Source: Zonotrichia leucophrys gambelii (Eukaryota; Chordata; Aves; Passeriformes; Passerellidae). Taken from it: 64,000 nucleotides of DNA. Below the pieces are notes generated by a model. That model did no database searches and was not told where the DNA came from. It worked only from the letters and a program-made list of their open reading frames with translations. A program made the position numbers and the translations under genes. This document shows positions 37,601 to 48,079 of the stretch, one piece after another; the first letter of the stretch is position 1; every line of letters starts with the position of its first letter. The DNA lies in NCBI RefSeq assembly GCF_028769735.1, contig NC_088172.1, positions 74,610,631 to 74,674,630 on the forward strand, given 5' to 3'.

Positions 37601-40189
37601 CATGCTCACTGAATGACACAATCTTAATTTATGAATGTATGTATCCTAATCCCACAGAAATTGGAGTTGTCTGAAAGCATGTAGAGAAAGTTGGAGATCA
37701 CCTTTATATTTTTAACAGCATACTGTATAATGTGGATTAATATTCTGTACTGAGATTTGGTCCTTTGATGCAGTGTGCTGTGCAAATGCCATGAGAGGCC
37801 TTGTCAGGAAGGTTGGGGAGGTGAAATAAAGGCAGAGAATGGCAATTTGTCTCAGTTTGTTTGGTTTGGATTTAAATTAGCTCACTGACTCCTAGATTAA
37901 TGTCCTAGCCACTATATTTCACTTTTGGGCTTGTCTTTCTTTATTGCAAGTGTCTGTGAGAAGAGGCACGCTGCCCTCACTTTTCATCTGGCCCTGGCAC
38001 TTGCACAGACTTATGTCTACAGTCACAAATAGTATAGAAGCAATATAAAATTCTAATTAAAGTACACTCATCATTTAGCTAAAAATAAATTCTTCAAGAA
38101 AACAAAGAATGGTTTGCATTTGCATAACATATCTTACAATTTCAGTTCATAGAATTGAAGCTCTGGTCCTTGGATTGGGGAGGATATGGTTTTGGTTTTT
38201 TCCACAGAAACATATTCTGTTTTCATCTTAAATCAGGACTGAGTTAGCTGGAGATTCTCCTGTGTTCAGAGGGCTCAATAAAGTTTTGAAAGCAGCCTAC
38301 TGAAAAGTGGGCAGAAGAGATTTCCAATGGGAGTATGTCCAAGTATAACTTTCTTTTCTGAGAGACTGGTTTTCATGAAGTAATGAACTGCCTTGTTTTG
38401 AGAGAAAGAGATAGAATGTAAAACTGGTGTCAACAATTCCCTTCAGATTATGAGAGATCAGAATATAATCCAAATGTAGTTAGTTTAATTGTAAAGACAT
38501 GGCAAAGGAAAAATTCAAATATTTAGATCTGTGGGAAGAAATTTGTAACTCAGACTAGTTTGATTTGTGTTTTTTAATAGTTCCTGTAAACTATGTGTTC
38601 ATGCTGGGGCTTTTTCTCCAATTAGTGGTCAAATCATTTGTAGCAGATTCAAAGGCTGATACTCTCTTAAGGAAATTTATATATACAGGAAGCTTTATTT
38701 TGTTGGCTACATAAACATTACATGTAATTCTTGTAAATAATGAAAATTATTACATTTCCCTCTCTCTCTCCTGCTTAAAAAGACTTAGCAAGATAGGAAG
38801 TATTATATGTATCATACAGAGAGTTTTCATTGATTTTAAAATTAAGTCTGAGCATTAGATCTTTGAAGTTCTTTTTTCAAGAAGATGCCTTTAGGGACAG
38901 GCTTCTCTCTGCTGTAAAGCAATGTGTGCAGCAAGCAGGTGGAATGAGGATGTATTTCCCATCACGTTTTTGCTATTCAGATGTCTGACTTGTGGGTTCT
39001 TCAACCCCTTGTTTGAGGTATTTGGGTCTGTTCCCACTGAAGCTTATCCAGCAGAGGCTGAAAAGACAACGTTAAACAAATGCAATACGGAGAGCTCTGC
39101 TGGATGCTGCTTTAATATGCTGTTAAATTTAGTAGTTGTAGTTTTTGCATGTCATCAGGGCAGAATCTTCCAATACTTTGGAAGTAGTGGTGGTATTGCT
39201 CTTGCAATGTGTGGCATTTTCTCTGTATATTTCTCAGCCCTTATTTTTTCAAAGGTTTTTTTTTTTTTTTCCTGGCAGGTCACTCTTGATCTCACCAACA
39301 CCATATTTTTCAGCTGAGTAAACAATTGGAACATAGCAACAAGTGAAACACAGCCAAAACTACTGAGACTGTATATGCACTATGGCAGCAAAGAATTGGA
39401 CCAGGAAGAATACCTAGGCCCTAATTACCTCTGGATACCTTAAAATCATTAGATGATTAAGCTATTAATGAACTTAAGCTGTACCTTTGATTCAGTTTGA
39501 CCAGCAATAAGTTCATTAAGTTACTCATCACCCAACATTAAATTTCAGCTACACTGTTGAAATGTGGGTATTAATTTACATTACTATTAATGCATATTAT
39601 TCCTTTATTCCTCTGCCAGTACAGTGTAATGACTGTATGCACCAGGCACAGTAGATTCTTGTTTTTGTATATTCTTTATTTGTCTCTTGCTGCAGTGCAA
39701 ATTTTTTTTTTACTTTGCTACTCAACCACTATTCCACTGTCCAGCCACTTCCTGCTAGCCTGAAAAACACAGCCTTGCAAGCAGCGATTGCTTTCATCTG
39801 GAAGATGTGTCCAGAGAAGTCAAGCAGCCTTGATTCTGTCTGTGTTTTTGCTACCTTATTGATCACTTTTCTTTCTCATTTTCTTTCCTAAATGAAGCTC
39901 TTACGTCATCCTACCAGCTGACTCCAGAGAACCACTAGAAACATTTCATTTGAGAAGTAAGCAATGCTTTGGCAACAAAGAGCAAGACTGAGAATGTTCA
40001 TGTATGAAGTTATATCTGATTTAATAATTTATTTCTCCATGGACTCTTTTGAGCTGAACACCAACTCCATCTATGGTGGCTTCAGGCAGGTTGCGACATT
40101 CTCTCTTGCGTTAAGTCCATTTTATCCAGATCACCCTCTTTTTCTGGTTGCCTGTCCTGAGAGTCAACTCTCTTGCAAAAAGTTGTACT
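34691..40189 (+). other. PLD5 intron 1, between CR1 and LTR
   Basis: No exon or RNA gene recognised. It contains a perfect 15-bp inverted repeat with a 5-nt spacer (34922-34936 with 34942-34956), and a two-copy tandem duplication with a 30-bp period at 36073-36128 (aaacactt...ataataacagaaag). A 14-nt or longer T run is near 39257-39270. Open frames at 35639-35974 and 38922-39317 look accidental. Confidence 0.5.
34922..34956. repeat. Perfect 15-bp inverted repeat, 5-nt spacer
   Basis: Left arm AGCTGTTGCACTGAT is exactly complementary to the right arm ATCAGTGCAACAGCT around GGAAG. Pairing fails immediately outside the arms, so it is shorter than a normal microRNA precursor. It lies about 230 bp to the right of the CR1 fragment and belongs to no element I recognise. 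Confidence 0.9.
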
Positions 40190-40686
40190 GTGTCCAGCTG
40201 GGATGTAATTAATTTTTTCACAGTGCTGTGTGGTACTGTGTTTTGGATACATGGCTAAAACAGTGTTGATGATGCACTAATTGACTGCTGCTGAAGAGTG
40301 CTTGCACAGCACAGAGGTCTTTGTTTCTCCATCTCCCCTCAAATTCAGTAGGAAAGTCGGTGGGGAAGAGGTTGGGGTGGGATACAGCTATGACTGCTTA
40401 CTTGGCAATAGAAACTGGGGGTAAAATGAGGAGGGTGTGGGGGTGTGAGAGTGTTTTCTATGGTGGTTGTTGCTTGAAGGGTATCCACACTTGTGGGAGG
40501 CAGTGAGTGACTTCAAGTCACTTGCTGCTTTGGAGATGGTGTGTCCCCTCTTTCCCTAACCTGTTAAGCTGTCTTTATTTGATCCACAGGTTTCCTTCCT
40601 CTGTTCTTGGTTTTGTCTCCTGTGTGCCACAGAGAGGGGGAAAGTGAGTGAGCGGCAGTATGGGTGTTGACCTTCTGGCCAGGGTC
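40190..40686 (+). mobile_element. Old endogenous retrovirus LTR, ERVL-like (plus strand)
   Basis: Blocks match, in order, a widespread avian LTR: cagctgggatgtaattaatttttt at the left, gtgttttggatacatggctaaaacagtgttgatgatgc, then gagtgcttgcacagcacagaggtct, then a decayed TATA-region phrase around aatagaaactgggggt (about 40407), then ttaagctgtctttatttgatcc (about 40564), and a final gggggaaagtgagtgagcgg (about 40636) before a decayed end near 40686. Divergence is high and the ends are frayed, so this is the oldest LTR here. Orientation follows the remembered consensus. No internal retroviral sequence is attached. Confidence 0.72.
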
Positions 40687-42337
40687 ATCTCCCCACAATA
40701 GTTTGTGTAAGCATAAACCATTTGCAGACCTGTGGTTGGAGTAGTGTTGCTCCACAGGCACCTGTCTCTTGTGCCTGTTAGGTCAAGAGTATCTGTGTAT
40801 TAGCAGATTGTCACTCTGATTTGTGTGTGTCTGTACTTCAAAGCTCTTGGCTGTTGGACTGGCAGCTCTGTGCATCAGTCTCCAGGGTGAGATAACCTAT
40901 TCTTTCTCAGCAACTTCTTTTGTTTTAAAAACCATAGAATTACCGAATTTATTGTAAGACTCTTGACTTTACTTTTTCATAGGTTGGAGCCTCTTCCTTC
41001 TCAGGACACGGAATAATTCATCTTGTGATCCTATGTGAAATGGACAGGTTGTAAGCTTGGTCAAATGAGTGAAAGATTTAGTCCGTTGATCTCAACTGTA
41101 TTTCACCCTAATTAGTTTAGGGTAAAGCCATAACTCACTGTTCCTCCATCTTTTAAGCTAGCAGTCCATCCCTTAAATCAGTTTTCTCGTTTTTGCAATA
41201 TGGATAATACTTTGGTTAAAGAATTTAGTTCAGAAGCTTGTGCACAGTTTTTAGAATCTTTTCAAAGACCTTGCCACTAAAATCAGCTCTTCCCTATTCT
41301 TCCTTGTATTCTTAGCACAAGTGAGCCAGATTGTCATCCACTGCTATGATCAGTTTTTCAAATGATCTGTCATTTCCAGAGATTGTTTCTGTTTAGCTGT
41401 CTGACCACTTGCTGTGTCTTTTCACAAAATGCTGTCAGGTAAGGGGGATATTGAGCTTGCATATGTCTTTCAGCACTGTGCAGGTCCATTTTTTGCTCAG
41501 CCTGTGCTGGAGATGCATATTGTGTACACCTACACTTCTCAAGTTTTCACAAATCTGTAGCAGTCATTTGCCTGCTTGATTTCTTGCTCATGATTCTTCA
41601 TTTGGAAGTGGGTTTAAATCAGCATCACCTGATTCGTAGTGTCTGGTACCTGAGCAAGTGGTGGTGCTGTTCAAATTCTTTTCATTTCTTTTTTAAGATT
41701 GGTTCCTTCCCTGAGAACCATTTGTGCAGACTCACGTGTTGTTTTTCAAAGTTAGGTTTTATCTGTCACTGAGCTTTTTACACTGGAATAGTTTGGCCCT
41801 GTTGCTTGGGATTTGTCATGTCTGACAGGCACTGTGTCACGCAGGAATATGAGCCTGAGACATCCAGTGCCTTTCTGAGCAGTTTCTCATCCATATGACT
41901 TTGCAGTAGTGTTCTGCTGTACCTCCCATTTCATCTGAGGTGTTCCAGAGCCGCCCATCCCTAGCATGCGTGCCAGGCATTTGCCTTTTCAGGACAGTTT
42001 TGGAGAGGTATCATAATCAAGAAAGTCCAACAGAAATAAGTCGCCTTTATCTATAGTAACCCTGAGGTCACAAAAAGCCCTGAAAATCTCCTTGGAGGTT
42101 GCTCCATTTTCTCCACTTCTGTATTTGACTGTTTTCAACTTAGTGGTAGCAACTTTTCTCTTTCTGCTATTTCATCCCTCTTCTACCAAAGTTTGAGACT
42201 GGCATTAGGCAGAGTATTGCAGCAGAATGAAATGTCTTTTATGATCCAGTAAAATCATATTAAGTGTAATTTCACATGGAAACAAAAGGTAATTACATCA
42301 ACACAGCTAATGTTGTTACACGGGAGGCCAAATACTA
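40687..42337 (+). other. PLD5 intron 1, between LTR and second CpG island
   Basis: No gene or element recognised. A few scattered CpGs occur near 41950, but there is no island. The open frame at 41584-41772 has no domain features. Confidence 0.45.
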
Positions 42338-42640
42338 ATTGGCTATTTTTAGTGTCTGCGTTACGTAGGCTCTTTCCATAAAAACGCTGCCTCGTTAAGC
42401 ACTCTGGGCAGCCTGTGTGGGGCCGCTCTTGCCCCGGCTGGGGGCGACAATCCGGGTGCCGCTGGGGCCGGTCCCGCCGCGGTCCCGCCTCTCCCCGCCC
42501 ACCGCCGGCCGCGCCCGCGGTGCTGCACCGCCCCCCGGCGGCCGCGGGCCGAGCCGACCGCCGCCGCTCCCGAGCTTCCCGCCTGGAATTCGGGCACGGG
42601 CTCCTGCGCCCCTGGAAGTTCGTAAAGGGAAATGCTGGCC
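42338..42640 (+). promoter_or_regulatory. Second CpG island, candidate alternative PLD5 promoter
   Basis: A compact island of about 235 bp (roughly 42405-42640), dense in CpG and with a GC box (CCCCGCCC, 42493-42500), stands alone in AT-rich intron. Just upstream on the plus strand are an inverted CCAAT box (ATTGG, 42338-42342), a perfect match to the MEF2 consensus (CTATTTTTAG, 42343-42352) and a TATA-like ATAAAAA at 42379-42385. That arrangement fits a plus-strand promoter inside PLD5 intron 1. I could not identify a coding exon: open frames across the island on both strands lack an ATG at their ends and have low-complexity Pro/Gly/Arg-rich products. A weak donor-like GTAAAG is at 42622. 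It could instead be an enhancer, an unannotated lncRNA promoter or an unlinked methylation-free island. Confidence 0.5.
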
Positions 42641-43586
42641 TGGCAACCGCATTTCTCAGTGACCGAAAGGAGTTGTTTGCTGAGTTACGCTGATTGTGCT
42701 CTCAGTATTTAAAGGCTGTGTCCGATCTTCACTAATGATGAAAAAAAAAGCAAAATTTTGTTTCCTTTTGCCTAAAATAAGAGGCTCTTTGCACTTGGCT
42801 TTTCTGGTAGAAACACCTCTTGAGCTACTTTGTGATGGAAGGATTGCTGCAAACTGGCAAAATAGTGATCTCTGATTAGTGCTCAAAACACCATAAACTT
42901 CTTTAAATGGAACTCCTTCAACATCTGCTTTTGGCTTTAAAATATGATTACAGTGTGTGCTAATTTCAGTGGTTAGATCAACAAATGCTGTGCTGCTCTG
43001 AGTGGTTTGGCTGCAGCCTGCAGAGAGACAGTAGCATCCCTCTGTTGACATTGATGTCAGGAAGTGGAAGCTGCCCAGCCTCTCAGAGCAGCTCTGCATC
43101 TCACTCTGTGCCCCACCTCCCCCAGCCAGCTCCCTGGAGTGAAGTGGCTCTTGTCACCCACCTGGCTGCTCCAGGTGGAGCAGTGCTGGGAGACCGAGTC
43201 TCTATGCAGCATTCTCAGGACCTGTGCAGAGAGAGGGTCTATTAACTCTGTTTTCCTTTATGAGATGTTGAGGACAGGGATTCAGGTGCATGTGAGAGAG
43301 AGAAATGAATTCAGCTCTGTTTTGAAGCTGATACCTGTCTCTGCTGTTTAGGCAATACACATGCTCAAATCTATTGGAAACCTGAACTGGGGTGGTGTGA
43401 CCCCCCTCAGAACAGTGGCAGAAAGAGAATGTAATTGTTGTTTCTCGGCCCTTAGAGATTTTCTTGGCCACTGAATCACTGTAAAAATAGAAAGACTTGT
43501 TCCAGGCAGCTGGACTCTGGGAGGCAGCACTCATATGTTTTTTCAGCTGCATCAGATAGATAAGGAGGCTTTCTATTTCTCTGTCC
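42641..43586 (+). other. PLD5 intron 1, next to second CpG island
   Basis: No gene recognised. A moderately GC-rich stretch at about 43010-43210 has open frames on the plus strand (42985-43245, 43064-43351) with no recognisable domain. I could not match it to a repeat. Confidence 0.45.
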
Positions 43587-43930
43587 TTTTTTTTTTTTTT
43601 TTTTAACACAATGGACTTTATTTTTCAACTGTTCTTGCCTTTAACGCACACCTTCAGCTCCCCAAAAATAAAGGGAAAATATTTCTTTGAAACGTGTAAA
43701 CACTGTTTGTGCCTGATGGCAATGACAGCCCATCATCCTCTGTGTATTGATACTGCCCATTGAAGTAGCTGCCACCTGCTCCAGTTACAGTCTATGAGCT
43801 GGCACATCAGTTTAGGGCTGGGTAATGTTAAACATCCAGGGCCATGTTTTAATCTTTGGTTACTGCTTGAGCAGAGTTGAATTGGTAAGGAGCCTCTTCT
43901 ATTCTGTAGATGCTGTACCAATTTCATAAA
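43587..43930 (-). pseudogene. Possible poly(A) retrocopy of an unidentified mRNA (minus strand)
   Basis: On the minus strand an AATAAA (plus-strand positions 43617-43622) is followed after 12 nt by 18 uninterrupted As (43604-43587). This is the signature of a reverse-transcribed, polyadenylated mRNA end. The sequence to the right (to about 43930) is less AT-rich than its surroundings and could be the copied 3' portion, but I could not identify a parent gene. The minus-strand frame at 43733-43927 has no known domain. The right boundary is a guess, and no clear target-site duplication was found. CR1 does not normally mobilise poly(A) mRNAs, so such copies are uncommon in birds. Alternatives are a real minus-strand 3' exon beside an A tract, or chance. 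Confidence 0.35.
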
Positions 43931-44736
43931 ATGTGAATGTATTCTTGCTGCGTGAGGTCCAAACCTCTACAAGCAGAATTTTGCATAAAAGTTTTCTTTT
44001 CTGCAAGGCCAGTAGAACATCTTAATCTTTTTTCTGCTTCAAAACATTATTTGAAGTATTTGAGGCTGTGCTTTTATAAGTCCTCTTGAAGAATAGGATT
44101 TTACACTGGAAAGTTGCATGGATATTAATATATGAATTGTGAATGAGTGATTTCAGGATGTAACTTATATCTGAGATTTTGGTAAAGTTTCTTGCAAGGT
44201 GAAATACTGCTGTGTTTGTGGAAGAGTAACAGACTAGGTGGGGATATCAGGCTTTGATTTTTAGTGTTGTTGGTTGCTTTTTGAGCTAGCTATTTATTTG
44301 TAGATCCACCAAGTCTTGAAGATGGACCAGACTGAGATACGTGTTCTGCCCCTCTCTGCACCCTACTCTGCCTCTGCTAGCTCTCTTCCATCTTTCTGCT
44401 TTCTCTCTCTTTCTTTCCTACAACTTATTTTTTTCCTGCAAATCCTGTTGCTTTTCCATGTTGCTAATGAAACTGCTGAACAATGAAGAGCTGATACTGG
44501 CATTTATAGTTGTGTCATTTGGTTTTGGAGTTCCTGTTCTAGTTAGATTTTTGAAGGAATGGAGAATTTTTGTTTTCAGTTGACTTTTTTAGCCCATAGA
44601 ATTGCAACGTTTTACCAATTTACACTTAGAGTGCACTTTGGACATATTTCTTCACAGCAAAAAAAAAATCAAAGTCTTTTATTGATAAATTTCATGCTTT
44701 GTCTAGGTGCCTTTGAAGTTTTCTATGTTTTGTTTT
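43931..44736 (+). other. PLD5 intron 1, before the intact LTR
   Basis: AT-rich intron with a pyrimidine-rich tract at about 44341-44440. No gene or element recognised. Confidence 0.45.
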
Positions 44737-44742
44737 GCTGAC

Positions 44743-45359
44743 TGTGGGAACTCAGCACATCCCTCCGGATGTCCAGAGTTGCTGAGGACCCCGTCGGGGG
44801 GCTTGGAGACCCTGGCATTCTGCCCGGAACACCTGGTGGCCTCATTTTGATCCTTCCAACGAATTGCCAGCTTGGCATGGGGATGTGAAAGCCACACAGG
44901 TTTGAATGGTGTAAAAACAAGGTGTTCAAAGGGTGAAAATGTAAGTTTTTGGTTTTTTGGTAGGGGGGTTATAGGGACAAGATGGAGGAATAAAGGTGTG
45001 TCTAGTCCTTCTTTCTTCTTCTTGTTCTCCATTTTCTGCTGTGATGTTGGCACTTGGGGATTGGCTTAGAATAGAAGTGCACTGTCTAACATCGGTGATA
45101 GGTAATGGGAATTAAAAGTAAATATGATATACGTAGTTTGTGGTATAAAAGGACGACACCGCCTCGGGGATTGTCAGAGTGCCTGTGGCTGCCTTGCTGT
45201 GCAGACCTCGGCTGGGCAGAAGGAAAATTTTGTAGATAAGAAATAATAAACAACCTGATGACCAAAAAAGCAAAGAGTCCAGACTCATTCTTCGAAAGCG
45301 CAGGCTGCCGCAGAACCATCCCACACATCTCGGGGCAGAGACAGAGAGCCGACCCTAGA
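44743..45359 (+). mobile_element. Well-preserved solo LTR with 6-bp flanking duplication (plus strand)
   Basis: A 617-bp element starting TGTGGGAACTC lies between two exact copies of GCTGAC (44737-44742 and 45360-45365), a target-site duplication of the length typical of ERVK-like/alpha- and betaretroviral insertions. Promoter landmarks are in order: a consensus TATA box (TATAAAA, 45144-45150) and a polyadenylation signal AATAAA (45245-45250). CpG dinucleotides are still frequent (for example near 44790, 45155 and 45290), so the insertion is probably younger than the other elements here. The terminal TGTGGGA is matched by its reverse complement TCCCACA at 45319-45325, 34 bp before the right-hand duplication, so the exact 3' LTR end is ambiguous. 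No internal retroviral sequence was seen. It lies in sense orientation to PLD5. Confidence 0.85.
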
Positions 45360-46381
45360 GCTGACTTTTAGAATTCCTGCAGACATACATAATCTTGTTT
45401 GTCTTCATTCTGTAATGCCAAATAATATTGCATGTTTTTGTCTCATCACTTATCAAGCTGTGGTTTATTTTTATCTATTTACGACAAATTGTTTCTAGAT
45501 ACTTCTATTATTTTTTACACCTTATGGGGAGAGAAGATGCCTCATAACTCTAGGGACAATTTGGACAGACTTACAGAGTGTCCCAAGAGAGCCATAATTG
45601 CGTGTCCCTGAGGCTTTGTGACATCTCAGGCAAACCCGAAACAACTCAACAATTCTTTATTTTAATTTATTAGGATTTTTCATTTAATGAAGCCAGATGT
45701 TTTTTTTAAACTCTTCTCTCCAGTCAACAATCAAATGCCAAAATAAAAGAAATTCTGTCAGGACAAAAATTCAGTTCTTTGATCAGTTGCTTTATGTTTG
45801 GTACCAGTTAATACAACCATTCAGTTGTTGCAGATTGAGGGGTCTAGTCTGAATGGTTACATGTTGCAAAGAGCACTTGTGAAATAACTTGTATTGCCAT
45901 ATCTAACCTATTTTCATTGCAAAAGATAGATTACTTTTAATCCAGTTTAAGTTTTTATAGCTTTATTATCCATTCCTTGATCATTTAGATTATTCAAAGG
46001 CATCTCTATGTCGTCTAAATAAGTGTTTAAATTATGTAGCCTGCTAACTACATTTCTACAGGGATCTAAAAAATGTATCAGGTACCTTGCAGAGCTTTAT
46101 TTTTATTTTTGAAATAGCCTCTGAAGCAAGGAGCTCATGTTGGCAGTTAATATGCTGAGAGGGGTAAAGTCTGGCGATAGGATTGTAACCAGTCAGCAAG
46201 GATTAAATTACAGGTTTTTAACTCAAATTTGGGAAGGAATTGGTTTCCTCTTAAAAAGGAGAAATTCTGGACCTGTCTGGAAGATTTAGGTTCCCATTGC
46301 TTGTGGATTCTTCAAGAATTCAAGGGAGAAAAAAATTTATCTTTAAGGGTTATAGATGTCGAAGTTGGGGTTCACATATAA

Positions 46382-46487
46382 ACTTTTGCAGTTATATCAG
46401 TACTGCAAAAGTACTGATATAAATACTGATATAAATACTATAAATACCATAAATACTATAAATACTGATATAAATACTGATAAAAAT
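46382..46487. repeat. AT-rich 9/12-bp tandem repeat with overlapping hairpins
   Basis: From 46413 to 46487 seven units follow one another: two ACTGATATAAAT, then ACTATAAAT, ACCATAAAT, ACTATAAAT, then ACTGATATAAAT and ACTGATAAAAAT. The 9-bp and 12-bp forms differ by three bases. Just before, a 13-bp perfect stem (46392-46404 with 46410-46422) shares bases with an alternative 10-bp stem (46382-46391 with 46403-46412), so only one can form at a time. Confidence 0.9.
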
Positions 46488-47998
46488 AACTCTTTCCCTT
46501 GGTGGTCACTTCTTTTTCTGTGTTAGTAGGAGTTCAAAGTAAATGGAAAAGGGGGCTTTGTTTTGAAGTATGTGTGCTCATGCTGAAGTAAGTTAGTCAA
46601 ACTTAATTGTTTTTTTCTGCCTGTATAGGTACATGACAGCATTTTTTCTGTAAAGAAATATCTTGTGGTTGAATTTAGGAGGCAATATTTGTGCTTGAAT
46701 TTGGGAGGTGCATGTTTTAATTGTGAGATGACTGTGACAGAATTCATTCTGAAATGTGTATGCATTCAATAATTGAATTACTTTTCAGTAAAAAATTGAA
46801 GCATTCTGCCTTCATTGACTGAAAGGCAGAGTTTAAGATTGTTTGTGCATATGAATAGGGCCATGCTGTCCTGTCCCATACACATTTTGTGTAGAAATAT
46901 GCAGGAACACAACTTGGCTGCATGTACTTCTTCATATTTGGCATCTGATCACTATCCCAGCAGACATCTTTGTGAGCATAAGGGTTTCATAAATTTCAAG
47001 GATTTCAGGAAAGGTTTGTGTAGACTATTAAGATGGCCAAAAACTTTGTGATGGAAAAGTTTTTACATCTAAAAAGAGCAAGACCTCTGTAGCCAGATTG
47101 ATTGCAATTGAATTGTTTCACAGAATTCTCTGCTGGGTCTCAGTGATATTAAATGTGGAACCTCTCTGATGGGAATCCCATTAGCAGTGTGAGTTGTTTA
47201 TGGACACTACCCAGGTTCTGGTGTGGCACTGGGCACTGACCAATTCGTGCATCTTCTGCTCCTTCCATGCTGCTGATGTTGCTCATGACAAGGTATGTGT
47301 AGACAGCTTTCTGGTCAAACAATGAAACTAGGGCTGTCTACTGATTTTCTTTGTCCTGTAAGCTATCTTGAATACTGCTGCCCATTTTGCTGCCTGAAAT
47401 TTTGTCTCTCTTGGTTTCATAGAACCTGATTGGCTTGTTTTTTTACCCTTCTATCTTCTTAATCAGTCTTTCAGTACCTCTTTCGACTTCATCTTGCTAT
47501 TTTTCTTAGGGATTGAACTGTGATCCTTTTATTTGCATCAGGCAAGCTCATCTGTAAATACAAGTCAAATTCGTCTTTGCCATGATGCCTTGCAAATGAA
47601 TTTTTGTAGCTCTGGCTGAAGAAGAAGGGTCTGGAGTAAAGAGAGCTTCTTGTGGCTGTTCAGCTAGATGTCAACAGCTCAACATGGCTAAAACAGGCCT
47701 CCGGCAGACTCCCCTCCTGCTGCGTCCTTGTCACTCTAGAAAACAACCTAATCTTGCCATGGTGTTCATAACACGTGTCATTTATTACTTTGGTCTTTCT
47801 CTAAGTTCAGAAATGACACTGTCAGTGTTATTGATTAAATCTTATTTTTTAATGTAATTTCTTAAAGTAAGTTCATTGCAGTTTCAACAAACATTTGAAT
47901 ATTCCATCCAGCTCTTCTTCCCTATTAAACAGGCTTGCCAATTAGTCCAGCATCCTTTTCCTTGTGTTCTTCAGGTCAGTCCTGCACTTTCATACCCA

Positions 47999-48079
47999 TT
48001 CAGATTCAGTGAAAGTTATTATTCCTTCAGATTCAGTAAAAATTATTATTCTTTCAGATTCAGTGAAAATCATTATTGT
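47999..48079. repeat. Three-copy 27-bp tandem repeat
   Basis: Units start at 47999, 48026 and 48053, each beginning TTCAGATTCAGT, with a few substitutions between copies. The period is a multiple of three, so a plus-strand frame reads a repeated nine-residue FRFS-type phrase, but there is no other sign of coding. Confidence 0.92.

Noticed and set aside
39901..39908. TTACGTCA, a CRE/ATF-like site (also at 9479-9486)
   Set aside because: Single 8-base motifs are expected by chance in 64 kb and have no supporting context here.
42361..42693. Reading frames across the second CpG island
   Set aside because: The longest frames do not begin at ATG and are GC-driven. No splice-linked coding exon is evident.
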